A stretch of DNA of 64,000 nt from Microcaldota archaeon (GCA_021792095.1 JAJYVH010000001.1:161584-225583); one strand, 5' to 3'. Shown: positions 41,793-49,115, counted from the stretch's first letter. Notes: a model not told the origin generated them from the letters alone. Program-made: numbers and translations.

Positions 41793-42722
41793 TTGGTGGA
41801 TTTTTCTGATTTGACTAAAGTTGAAGCAAGAAGAGACGCGTTCTTAGCCTCTGTAGTTGTCTTATTAGCAATTGCCGCTATGGCTTTCATTCTTTTCATT
41901 TATGAGTATAATCTAATAGAAACTTATTTTCCCCCAATTTTGCTCACTTTTGTTGGATATATAATTGCAGCAGTTGGTTTAGTCCTCATAATCCCATTTG
42001 TGCATTACAAGAGACTTGCGGTTAATGGCGCCGAATTGCACAGAGGAACAATTACCGCCAGTCGAAAATACATAGCTATGCTTTCTCCATTAACGAATGA
42101 TAAAGTGACTATACCAGAAAACTTGTTCATCTTCAATAGCGATTTTAGAAGGCTGTATTACGATTCTGTCAACAGTTATTTATACGGCTTTCCTAATGCT
42201 TCACTTCCAAATACTGTAAGATGCCTAGAAGTAGGGTTAAAGAAAAAATATAATGCTTTAAAAAGTAATGCCGCCACTCTTCCTGCAAACGATTCAAATT
42301 TTGTTAACAATGTTGATAAAGCGATTCGCGCTACGAAAAATAAAGACTTAGAAGAGGTAAGTCTGCTCGAATTAATAGAAGCTGGCAAGATATATTACGC
42401 TGATCAAAAAGAAACGGCACAGTACTTGCGAACACTAAGAAACAAGATACATGACATAAGCAATATAGTTGATAGCGAAGCACAATTCGCTATAGCAAAA
42501 ATAACTTCAGTTCTTAATGGAATTTATTCGCTTTCAAAACAAATAGATATCAAAGTGAGATGCACTCAGTGCGGCAAGATTCATACGTATAATATAGATA
42601 GTCAGTTGTTTTATATTGGCAACAAAATTCAGTTGGAATGCAAAGATACAGAAAAAGAAAGGACACAACAAGAGAAACATTATGTAATAACAGTTCTGCC
42701 CTCCTTAACAGACATTTATTAA
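41793..42722 (+). CDS. Membrane-anchored protein with HEPN/DUF4145-like domain
   Basis: 309 residues (start TTG 41793 or GTG 41796). Two N-terminal transmembrane helices (about 18-37 and 46-70) are followed by a helical cytoplasmic domain. Within it YGFPNASLPNTVRCLEVGLK and the helix LRTLRNKIHDIS (Arg213, Arg216, Asn217, His220) resemble DUF4145 domains. That HEPN-like family has an RN..H element and is common in RNase-type defence proteins. The C-terminus has one CTQCGKIH half zinc site. Assignment is by pattern only. Last intact gene of the AT-rich island. Confidence 0.55.
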   Translation: MVDFSDLTKVEARRDAFLASVVVLLAIAAMAFILFIYEYNLIETYFPPILLTFVGYIIAAVGLVLIIPFVHYKRLAVNGAELHRGTITASRKYIAMLSPLTNDKVTIPENLFIFNSDFRRLYYDSVNSYLYGFPNASLPNTVRCLEVGLKKKYNALKSNAATLPANDSNFVNNVDKAIRATKNKDLEEVSLLELIEAGKIYYADQKETAQYLRTLRNKIHDISNIVDSEAQFAIAKITSVLNGIYSLSKQIDIKVRCTQCGKIHTYNIDSQLFYIGNKIQLECKDTEKERTQQEKHYVITVLPSLTDIY

Positions 42723-42799
42723 AATGGACGTTTTGATTTCTAATGCACTCTAGACAAAGACGAGAGGGTTTAAAGAGAGAATGCTCTGTTTCGGTAACA

Positions 42800-42810
42800 T
42801 TTATATTAAT
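42800..42810 (+). promoter_or_regulatory. TATA box of the TAG-interrupted small gene
   Basis: TTTATATTAAT lies 20-30 bases before the ATG at 42830, the normal geometry for a leaderless archaeal gene. It supports the view that the interrupted frame downstream is, or was, a gene. Confidence 0.5.
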
Positions 42811-42829
42811 TATCAGAGCAATAGAGCCT

Positions 42830-43111
42830 ATGAAATAGAAGTTAGTACTTTGGGAATTTTTCATTACACTAGTTGGCCTATCTCTTCTATCTGTTTTGGG
42901 TATTAACGGAATAATATTGAATCAAAGTTTAATAACAAACTGCCTTTTAGGGCTACCTCTATACAGTTCTACAACAGGCATTCCTCCAGGCAATGCGGCA
43001 TCGTGCCAGGCAGTAGGGTAGATATCTTTACTAATACCTGAGTTGTTAATATTCATAGGTCTGCTAGTAACTTTTGTTGGTTTAATTATTGGGAAGGATA
43101 AAGAAAAGTAA
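42830..43111 (+). pseudogene. Small membrane protein gene with two in-frame TAG codons
   Basis: Reading one frame from ATG 42830 gives MK-TAG-KLVLWEFFITLVGLSLL, then a loop, a second TAG at 43019-43021 and SLLIPELLIFIGLLVTFVG with a basic end KDKEK and TAA at 43109. The product would be 93 residues with two good transmembrane helices separated by a Cys-containing external loop. Both stops are amber, there is no frameshift, and promoter spacing is right. Simplest reading: a decayed gene. Alternative: amber read-through or a recoded residue; TAG is an ordinary stop elsewhere in this window (e.g. rpoB2, kae1). This accounts for most of the 42723-43195 gap; I see nothing else there except the right repeat copy. 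Confidence 0.45.
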
Positions 43112-43172
43112 TGAACGCTATTGAGGTAATCGGAATGGTTGTACTAAAGATGCATGCAACCTCTGATTCTAG

Positions 43173-43184
43173 CTCCCTCCTGGG
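43173..43184 (+). repeat. Right copy of 12-bp direct repeat flanking the AT-rich island
   Basis: CTCCCTCCTGGG, identical to 37761-37772. It lies 12 bases beyond the stop codon of SRP54, at the exact point where composition returns from AT-rich to GC-rich. Confidence 0.35.
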
Positions 43185-43195
43185 GCTTTGGACCG

Positions 43196-44500
43196 CTACT
43201 GTTTCGGCATGAACCTTGACATCTGCTTCCTCAGGTTCCTGTCGTTCTGCATCTTGGCGTAGAGCCTCTTCATCTTGTTGAAGTCGCTCACCAGCGCCTT
43301 CACCTCCTTCTCGGTGCATCCGCTGCCCTTAGCTATGCGCCTTATCCTGCTCCCAGCGCTCAGCAGGCTGCCGCTCGTCCTCTCCTCCGGCGTCATGCTG
43401 TCTATTATCGCCTTGTACTTCGCCAGCTTGGCCTCGCTCTGCTCAAACGTCTCCTTGGGCACGTCGCTCATGCCCATCATGCTCATCACGTTCTTCAGCG
43501 GCCCCATCTTGTTCAGCGCCTTCAGCTGCTGGTAGAAGGTGCTGTAGTTCAGTTCCTCTGTTACCAGCTGCTCAGGCTTCACCTCGGCCTCCTTTATCGC
43601 CTTCTGTACGTTCTCCACCAGGGATTCCAGGTCGGGTATGCCCAGAAGCCTGCCCACGAACTTCTTGGAGTTGTAGAGCTCCAGGGCGTTGAGCTTCTCG
43701 CCGGTGCCGGTGAACTGTATGCCAACCCTGGCCTCGGCCACCGCGCTCAGAGCGCCGCCTCCCTTGCCCGAGCCGTCCAGCTTGGTTATTATCACGCCTG
43801 TCAGCCTGACTGCCTCGTCGAACTCCCTGGCCTGCCTGCCTGCCACCTGGCCTGTATCAGCGTTTATCACGAGCAGCTTCTCATCGGGCCTGAACTCGTC
43901 CGCGATCGCCTTGAGCTCCTTTATCAGCTCGCCGTCGAGCGCGTTCCTGCCGCTCGTGTCGCAGATGAGCACCTTCCTGTCCTTCAGCGCCTTGGCCGCC
44001 TCCCTCACTATCTTCCTAACGTCCTTCTCCCCGTTGATGCCGAAGAAGCCGACGCCGGCCTGCTTGGCCAGCGTCTCCAGCTGCTCGTAGGCCGCCGGCC
44101 TGGAAACGTCGCAGGCTATCAGCGCGCTGCTCAGGCCGCGGTCCTGGTAGTACTTGGCCAGCTTGGCGCACGTTGTTGTCTTGCCCGAGCCGTAGAGGCC
44201 TAGCAGCAGGATGCGCTTGGGCTTCATGACAGGCTCGAAGCCTGCCCCCATCAGCCCCACGAGGTCCTCATAGAGCATGTTGGTTATGTAGTCCCTGGCC
44301 GCCACGCCCTCTGGCAGCTTCTCCCTCAGCGCCGCGTGCTCGAGCTTCTGCGTGAGCTGGAGCACAAGCTCCACGTTCACGTCAGCGGATATGAGCGCGC
44401 GCTGCAGCTCCTTGTTGAACTCCCTTATGGCCTTCGCATCGATTATGGTGGCACCTGTAAGCCTTGCCACCGCCTTGCGCAGGCCCTCGCCCAGGTCCAT
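43196..44500 (-). CDS. srp54: Signal recognition particle GTPase SRP54
   Basis: Targets signal-sequence-bearing ribosomes to the membrane. 434 residues from the ATG encoding MDLGEGLRKAV; upstream open frame is not conserved. N domain helices; G domain with G1 LYGSGKTTTCAKLA (Tyr where Gln is usual), ACDVSRPAAYEQL, CDTSGRN (DTSGR), TKLDGSGKGGG and the closing loop FTGTGEKLNALELY. The M domain is Met/Arg-rich with GSRIRRIAKGSGCTEKEV, which binds 7S RNA. Ends MSRFMPKQ. The 7S RNA gene is not in this window as far as I can see. Confidence 0.96.
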   Translation of the reverse strand: MDLGEGLRKAVARLTGATIIDAKAIREFNKELQRALISADVNVELVLQLTQKLEHAALREKLPEGVAARDYITNMLYEDLVGLMGAGFEPVMKPKRILLLGLYGSGKTTTCAKLAKYYQDRGLSSALIACDVSRPAAYEQLETLAKQAGVGFFGINGEKDVRKIVREAAKALKDRKVLICDTSGRNALDGELIKELKAIADEFRPDEKLLVINADTGQVAGRQAREFDEAVRLTGVIITKLDGSGKGGGALSAVAEARVGIQFTGTGEKLNALELYNSKKFVGRLLGIPDLESLVENVQKAIKEAEVKPEQLVTEELNYSTFYQQLKALNKMGPLKNVMSMMGMSDVPKETFEQSEAKLAKYKAIIDSMTPEERTSGSLLSAGSRIRRIAKGSGCTEKEVKALVSDFNKMKRLYAKMQNDRNLRKQMSRFMPKQ

Positions 44501-44616
44501 GTAAGCACTCCTATATTGTTTGCCATGCCAAGGAATTAAAGGTATAGGGCACGCTGAGTGGCGTATCATGTTATGAAGTAGGGGCATCAGTTGCAAAGCC
44601 AGCCTATACCAAAAGA

Positions 44617-44628
44617 AATATTAATATG
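44617..44628 (+). promoter_or_regulatory. TATA box of the peptide-radical SAM locus
   Basis: AAATATTAATAT lies about 30-40 bases upstream of the ATG at 44658 in the gap between SRP54 and the peptide gene. It is the only TATA-like element there, so peptide and radical SAM gene probably share it. Confidence 0.5.
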
Positions 44629-44657
44629 TGAGCGTATAACGTTAGTAAGGCAAGTAA

Positions 44658-44789
44658 ATGGGGAAGATGGACGACCTGGAGATATATGTGGAAAACGGGG
44701 AAGTTAAGGTAGCCTACAAAAGAGACTACAGGATGGGCTATGATGGCTTTGGTTCACACAGCCATGGCTGGGCCTCAAAGACCAAGTAG
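44658..44789 (+). CDS. Short peptide upstream of a radical SAM/SPASM enzyme: candidate RiPP precursor
   Basis: 43 codons, ATG to TAG. The N-terminal half (MGKMDDLEIYVENGEVKVAY) is acidic and amphipathic like a RiPP leader. The C-terminal half ends GYDGFGSHSHGWASKTK, rich in Gly, Ser, His and aromatic residues, and has no Cys. The radical SAM gene starts 20 bases downstream. Small-peptide-plus-SPASM-enzyme is the typical arrangement of radical SAM RiPPs. Lack of Cys excludes sactipeptide or ranthipeptide thioethers; carbon-carbon links at aromatic residues, epimerisation or another change remain possible. Coding is supported by the promoter, spacing and peptide character, not by known homologues. 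Confidence 0.6.
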   Translation: MGKMDDLEIYVENGEVKVAYKRDYRMGYDGFGSHSHGWASKTK

Positions 44790-44809
44790 CGGGCATCCAT
44801 AGTGGTAGA

Positions 44810-46174
44810 ATGAATTCTCCTTGGCTTAGCGACGCTTATACTCTGGCTGACAATGTACGCGACTTACACCTCGACATAGAGGGCACAAAATTCCATGTGA
44901 TACTGAATCCTGACATAGGCTCGTGGATGGCGCTAACGCATGAGGACCACGTCAGGCTCAAGGAAGGACGACTGAGCAGCGCAGAATGGGACGCGCTATA
45001 CATCCGCAGCTTGGCGAAGAAGATCTCGAATGGCAAGATGAGTACATCCAAATTCCCAAACCCTGCAGAGTTCCCCAGCCTCTACGTGATAAACACGACG
45101 CTGCAGTGCAACCTGCGTTGCAAATATTGCTTTGTTGGCAGCGTGGAGCCCAGTGAGAACATGAGCGATGCCGTAATGCGCACTACTGCAATCCAAGCGC
45201 TCTCGCACCCCGACATAAAGAAAATCATTTTTGAGTTCCAAGGAGGGGAGCCCCTTATGGACTTCAAAGGCATGAAGAGGTTTGTTTCCATAGCCGAAGA
45301 GACCAACAAGGAGTTCGGAAAGGATGTCACATACAGAATCGAAACCAATGGCACACTCATCACGGAAGAAATTGCCAAGTTCCTCAAAGAGAAAAAGTTT
45401 CACATCGGAATCAGCATAGACGGACCCAAGGAGCTTAACGACCTTACTAGAATACACGAAGACGGCAGCGGTTCGTATAATGAGATAATTCACGGCGTCA
45501 GCATACTAAGAAAAAATAACATAGAAATACTGGGCGTTGTATGCACAATCAGCAAATACAACGTAAAGCATCCCAAGGAGATAGTGGATTTTTTCAATGA
45601 TTCTGGATTGAAATCCTTCAAGCCGAGACCTGTAAACATAGCAGGTAGAGAAAAAGATAGCCACACCGCAGCCGAAAACAAAGAATGGTTGGAGGCATAC
45701 AAAGTGATACGTGTAGAATCTGAAAAGCTCGGACTGACGAATGCCTCAGCGAGCATATACGAAGAGAACACATACACCCCTTTTAGGGATTACATGTGCC
45801 TCAGATATCCGTGCGGCGCAGGCAGGGAAGTAGTGTCGATAAACCCCAACGGAGACGTATACCCCTGCGACGGATTTAAGAGCGTAAAAGAATACAAGAT
45901 GGGAAACATACTAGAGGAGAGCATACGCGACATGCTCGAGAAGCCAAAGATACGAGAACTTAGGAACAGATCGTGGAAGGAAAGCGACAAGTGCAATGCG
46001 TGCGCATTCCATGCCATGTGTGGCCCGTGCGCATATTCTACATATGGCGCATTCGGTGATGCACACAGGGAAGACCCCGAATGCAATGCAAGACAGGGAA
46101 TATTCCTGTACCTGATAAAGGACTGGATAAACAAGAACATGCTCACTTCGAGAGAACCTCCATCAACGACCTAA
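44810..46174 (+). CDS. Radical SAM/SPASM peptide-modifying enzyme
   Basis: 454 residues. Residues 1-95 form an extra N-terminal domain (RDLHLDIEGTKFHVILNP, SWMALTHEDHVRLKEG) of the kind that recognises peptide leaders. The radical SAM barrel begins with CNLRCKYC (Cys100, 104, 107); SAM contacts include FQGGEPLM and RIETNGTLI, and ISIDGP follows. The SPASM domain has eight Cys (330, 335, 353, 395, 398, 404, 407, 425), enough for two auxiliary [4Fe-4S] clusters. Relatives include anaerobic sulfatase-maturating enzymes and RiPP maturases; no sulfatase is seen here. The upstream 43-residue peptide is the obvious candidate substrate. The last 32 bases overlap the convergent HAD gene. Confidence 0.9.
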   Translation: MNSPWLSDAYTLADNVRDLHLDIEGTKFHVILNPDIGSWMALTHEDHVRLKEGRLSSAEWDALYIRSLAKKISNGKMSTSKFPNPAEFPSLYVINTTLQCNLRCKYCFVGSVEPSENMSDAVMRTTAIQALSHPDIKKIIFEFQGGEPLMDFKGMKRFVSIAEETNKEFGKDVTYRIETNGTLITEEIAKFLKEKKFHIGISIDGPKELNDLTRIHEDGSGSYNEIIHGVSILRKNNIEILGVVCTISKYNVKHPKEIVDFFNDSGLKSFKPRPVNIAGREKDSHTAAENKEWLEAYKVIRVESEKLGLTNASASIYEENTYTPFRDYMCLRYPCGAGREVVSINPNGDVYPCDGFKSVKEYKMGNILEESIRDMLEKPKIRELRNRSWKESDKCNACAFHAMCGPCAYSTYGAFGDAHREDPECNARQGIFLYLIKDWINKNMLTSREPPSTT

Positions 46175-46781
46175 CCTGTTTTATGTGATGATCTACGATG
46201 CTTGACAGTAGCACTGTCTTCATACCTATCAGCTTCGCGGGAAGCATGTCCTTAGTCACGTCATCTCCCACCATAACACACTCATTTCCTTTCAGCCCAT
46301 TCTCCTTCAGGATCAGTTCCAATGCATCTACGCTTGGTTTCTCTATACCCGAATCTTGCGCTGTATAAATTTTGCTGAAATATTTCCCTATTTTGTGCCT
46401 TTTGAGCCAAGAATCAACACTTTCCCTTGAAGAGAGGCTGTACAAGAACAAGACATAATGTTTTGCGAGGCGTGGCATAATTAGCATTACCGACTCGCTG
46501 ATATCGTCGCCGCTATGCCTATACGTATCGTACACACGACATATGCGGCGCTTTAGAGAGTCTCTGATGCCAAGCCTATCCAAGGCGCCATACACAATCT
46601 CGCTCATTCCCATCGACGGATTACCCAAGTCGATGCGCTCTATGTCTACTAATATTTTTCTCGCAAGAATGGTTGGGTTGCCTATCCCTGCAGTTTTTAG
46701 TGCTTTCTGCATCGCAGCGAGCTTTATGGGCAAATCGGCGTCCAAGGTCCCGTTAATGTCAAAAATTAGCGCTTTTATCAT
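46143..46781 (-). CDS. HAD-superfamily hydrolase
   Basis: 212 residues with a helical C1-type cap after motif I. Motif I is FDINGTLD: nucleophile Asp present, but Asn where the acid/base Asp of phosphatases stands. Motif II LYSLSS, motif III Lys in GIEKPSVDA, motif IV VMVGDDVTKDM. The substitution may point to a non-phosphatase HAD or reduced activity. Intermediate base composition. Its 3' end overlaps the radical SAM gene by 32 bases on the other strand. A P-loop gene lies two bases upstream on the same strand. Confidence 0.8.
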   Translation of the reverse strand: MIKALIFDINGTLDADLPIKLAAMQKALKTAGIGNPTILARKILVDIERIDLGNPSMGMSEIVYGALDRLGIRDSLKRRICRVYDTYRHSGDDISESVMLIMPRLAKHYVLFLYSLSSRESVDSWLKRHKIGKYFSKIYTAQDSGIEKPSVDALELILKENGLKGNECVMVGDDVTKDMLPAKLIGMKTVLLSSIVDHHIKQVRSLMEVLSK

Positions 46782-46783
46782 AC

Positions 46784-47389
46784 CTATCTAACCAATTCAA
46801 TAATATCGTCAAAACCCACATCGCTATACTCATAACTGTTTGGAACCATAACTATTCTAATGTATTTGCAATCGATTGCAGAAGCCAAAACAGCATTGCG
46901 ATAGTCTACTTCGTCGCTGATGATTACAACTTCTTTTCCGTTTCTGTTAGTCACATTAAGTACATCTAAAAGAAGAGTGCTGGCGAAATCGATATGTTTC
47001 TCCCTCAAAAGTCTTTTTGCTTCTAAACTGAGTCCTTCTTTGTTCGAAGCCTCAAGACCCGGAGACAAATCTATACGAATGAGTTTGCCATAATCGTTTA
47101 GGTATTCGGACACCTGTGGAACAACTGTGTTTTCTAATACTATGGACTTACTCAGTTCTGGTGCATCTAGTTGGCAGATCAAGGATTTAGTTGGATGTTC
47201 GGATACAGTATCTAAAACGAATATTTCAGAATCGCGCGTAATGTAGAGTCCTGCAAACCTCTTTAGCAATGTAGTTTTCCCAGAATCATGGTTACCTACA
47301 ACTAACACATTTCTATCAATAAACGAGGATAATTCTGGTTGAAAAGGACTAGTAAATGTTTGTATTTTAGTGCTGCTCGAAGTCGGCAT
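46784..47389 (-). CDS. P-loop NTPase, unknown
   Basis: 201 residues from the ATG encoding MPTSSSTKIQ. The frame extends 9 codons further into the promoter. Walker A VVGNHDSGKTTLLKR is near residue 32; Walker B is KEVVIISDEVD, followed by RNAVLASAID. Between them lies a Ser/Leu-rich region. Resembles small AAA-like or HerA-type ATPases only in general form. AT-rich DNA suggests an accessory origin. A minus-strand TATA box (TATATAGG, 47417-47424) sits about 30 bases upstream. Probably co-transcribed with the HAD gene (gap 2 bases). Confidence 0.7.
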   Translation of the reverse strand: MPTSSSTKIQTFTSPFQPELSSFIDRNVLVVGNHDSGKTTLLKRFAGLYITRDSEIFVLDTVSEHPTKSLICQLDAPELSKSIVLENTVVPQVSEYLNDYGKLIRIDLSPGLEASNKEGLSLEAKRLLREKHIDFASTLLLDVLNVTNRNGKEVVIISDEVDYRNAVLASAIDCKYIRIVMVPNSYEYSDVGFDDIIELVR

Positions 47390-47484
47390 AAACAACAGAG
47401 ATATATGGTAAACCACCTATATACAGATGTTGTTTGCATGGGAGAGAACTGCCAACTGTTCGAGATATTATTAAAGATTGAAGG

Positions 47485-47493
47485 TATATAAGG
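47485..47493 (+). promoter_or_regulatory. TATA box of tRNA-Ile(UAU)
   Basis: TATATAAGG, 10-18 bases before the mature tRNA 5' end. The short distance suggests a promoter with a very short leader, or that the box is displaced. Confidence 0.5.
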
Positions 47494-47502
47494 ACGTAAA
47501 AT

Positions 47503-47577
47503 GGGCTCGTAGCTCAGCCTGGTTAGAGCGGCGGTCTTATAAGCCGTAGGTCCGGAGTTCAAATCTCCGCGGGCCCA
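47503..47577 (+). tRNA. tRNA-Ile (anticodon UAU)
   Basis: Acceptor GGGCTCG/CGGGCCC (one U-G pair), D stem GCTC/GAGC with loop AGCCTGGTTA, anticodon stem GCGGT/GCCGT with two G-U pairs. The loop is CTTATAA, so positions 34-36 are TAT. Variable loop AGGTC, T arm CGGAG-TTCAAAT-CTCCG, discriminator A. The body resembles archaeal isoleucine tRNAs. Most archaea read AUA with a CAU anticodon modified to agmatidine; a UAU anticodon is rare. Confidence 0.88.
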
Positions 47578-47638
47578 TTGTGTGGTTGCAACGTGGCAAG
47601 ACATTTAAGGACGCGTTGCATGTGTTAAACGTGGTGAA

Positions 47639-47950
47639 ATGGGAGGAAGAACTCAAAATGTAAAAGTGCTAGATGCATCGGGAATTTTTGAGATGAATGA
47701 CGCTACTAATTGCCGCCCAGAAATCAGGACGAATATACCCAAAGCCGTGGCCTTTATTGGCACCCAACTCGAAGAAGTGGTAAAGAAGGAGAAAAAGGAG
47801 ATAAAGGAGCTGAAGGAAGAGAGGGACCGCCAGACCGCTGTGTTTGACGCAAAGAGGATAGATAAGGAAATAGGCAAGAGAGAAACGCTAATTGTAGAAA
47901 TGAAAAAGATGCTCAAAGAAACCAAACAGACTCTGCAACGAATACAATAA
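47639..47950 (+). CDS. Hypothetical coiled-coil protein, 103 residues
   Basis: The N-terminal 45 residues are uncharged and possibly folded (VKVLDASGIFEMNDATN). The rest is a single highly charged helix (KKEKKEIKELKEERDRQ ... KRETLIVEMKKMLKETKQ), predicted coiled coil. Family unknown. Starts about 60 bases after tRNA-Ile with a TATA-like TTTAAGG (47605-47611) upstream. Moderate GC, like the accessory genes to its left. The 152 bases that follow (47951-48102) show nothing I recognise. Confidence 0.55.
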   Translation: MGGRTQNVKVLDASGIFEMNDATNCRPEIRTNIPKAVAFIGTQLEEVVKKEKKEIKELKEERDRQTAVFDAKRIDKEIGKRETLIVEMKKMLKETKQTLQRIQ

Positions 47951-48102
47951 CGCCACAATGACCAACATGTGATAATAAGCAGGCAAAGACCCAAAGCGCT
48001 ACATGCTTTGCAATCTGTGGAAGGGTTCGGTCTCTATATGTGTCAAGGCTGCTTAGTGGCTTGCTGCATGTTGTTCTAAAGCGCTCTTCTCCTACTGGCC
48101 TA

Positions 48103-48381
48103 TCACTTTCTGCGGCGGGTCTCCTTCAGTACCTCGCTCTCCGCCTGCGCTATCCTCTCCATCTCGGCTTCGGCCATCTTGCTTGCGCGCTTGAGAGCTC
48201 GCTGGCCATGCCCGTCCCTGGGGATGAAATCCCACATGTTCATTTCGCCTACACGGATGTGGAGTATGGTGCCGTAAGGCCTCTCGTACGCCCTCTCGAA
48301 ACTGTCGGGCCTCCTGTCCTTCGCCATCGCCTTGCGTACTTCGGCCTTGAGCTGTCTGTCGCTCGCTTCCGCTGTTCTCAT
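48103..48381 (-). CDS. Hypothetical protein, 92 residues
   Basis: From the ATG encoding MRTAEASDRQLKAEVRKAM. The longer open frame upstream overlaps another gene. Basic, with a central YGTILHIRVGEMNMWDFIPRDG strand region (20-residue parts: YGTILHIRVGEMNMWDF, IPRDGHGQRALKRA) and a charged C-terminal helix ending in RRRK. A minus-strand CTTAATAAGG (48411-48420) about 30 bases upstream is a good promoter. Family unknown. Confidence 0.6.
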   Translation of the reverse strand: MRTAEASDRQLKAEVRKAMAKDRRPDSFERAYERPYGTILHIRVGEMNMWDFIPRDGHGQRALKRASKMAEAEMERIAQAESEVLKETRRRK

Positions 48382-48443
48382 TTTTATCGCAACCCGATTG
48401 CACATTCCTGCCTTATTAAGCATGCTGCTGCTTTCGAGAGGCG

Positions 48444-49115
48444 CTACATGCCGCCCAGGCCATGGAATGGCTCTGCCTCTATGCGTATCACCGGAACGCC
48501 AGGCAGCTTGCTGCGCAGCTGCTCCAGGGCGCGCTGCTCCTGCGGGCCAAGGCACGCGTCGCCGGTGCGCTTGTCCACCTTGTAGAATATGCCAGTTATC
48601 TCCACCTTGCCCGCTTCCGTTTCGCCCGTGATGACGACCTCGTTCATGCCTGTATGCTCCAACAGCTCGTCTATGGACAGGTCTAGGGACCTGCCCCTCC
48701 TCAGCTCCTTGATTTCCGCCCTGCTCCCTACGAAGGTGCCTGCATCCTCTGGATTCGCCGAGAGTATGTTCTCCGCCGGAAACTTCAGCACAAGGCCCAA
48801 GTGCCCGAAAGTGTCGGTATGGTCCTGCGTTATGACAGATGTCGATATCGTAGGCCTGGTTGATATTTGCTCTGGATTGGCTATCAGGTCCACGTACTTG
48901 CCCATGTTTTCGGTCTTCCCGCTGCGTATCGCGTGCTCCCTCTGGTCCTGCCCGGAGCCCGGGTTGTAGGCCCATACATCATAGCGGAAATTGCTGGGAT
49001 TATGGTTCCTCGGGTCTGTAAAGCAGTTTTCCCACGAGCCCTCTATCCCTTCCTGGCTCTCGTGTCTCTGGAGCTGGCCGAGAGACTGCTCATGCTGCCT
49101 TGCTATATTAACCAC
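48444..49115 (-). CDS. Hypothetical protein, 223 residues
   Basis: GTG start at 49115, about 20 bases below a TATA-like TTAATACAG. Soluble and polar: N-terminal Gln/Asn-rich region, a central strand HLGLVLKFPAENILSANPED, then LDLSIDELLEHTGMNEVVI and a C-terminal part ending in Gly/Met-rich residues. The word GEVDKRTGD-like KVDKRTGDACLG carries one Cys. No known domain recognised. The gene for the 92-residue protein lies directly downstream. Confidence 0.6.
   Translation of the reverse strand: MVNIARQHEQSLGQLQRHESQEGIEGSWENCFTDPRNHNPSNFRYDVWAYNPGSGQDQREHAIRSGKTENMGKYVDLIANPEQISTRPTISTSVITQDHTDTFGHLGLVLKFPAENILSANPEDAGTFVGSRAEIKELRRGRSLDLSIDELLEHTGMNEVVITGETEAGKVEITGIFYKVDKRTGDACLGPQEQRALEQLRSKLPGVPVIRIEAEPFHGLGGM

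Noticed and set aside
42723-43195. Genome-wide reassignment of TAG to an amino acid
   Set aside because: Several core genes (rnhB, rpoB2, kae1, nuoL, the 48-residue zinc protein) end in TAG exactly at their expected C-termini.
48382-48975. Upstream part of a minus-strand open frame that would extend the 92-residue protein to 290 residues
   Set aside because: The extension overlaps the 223-residue gene in another frame and is Arg/Gly/His-rich; a TATA box sits just before the internal ATG at 48381.
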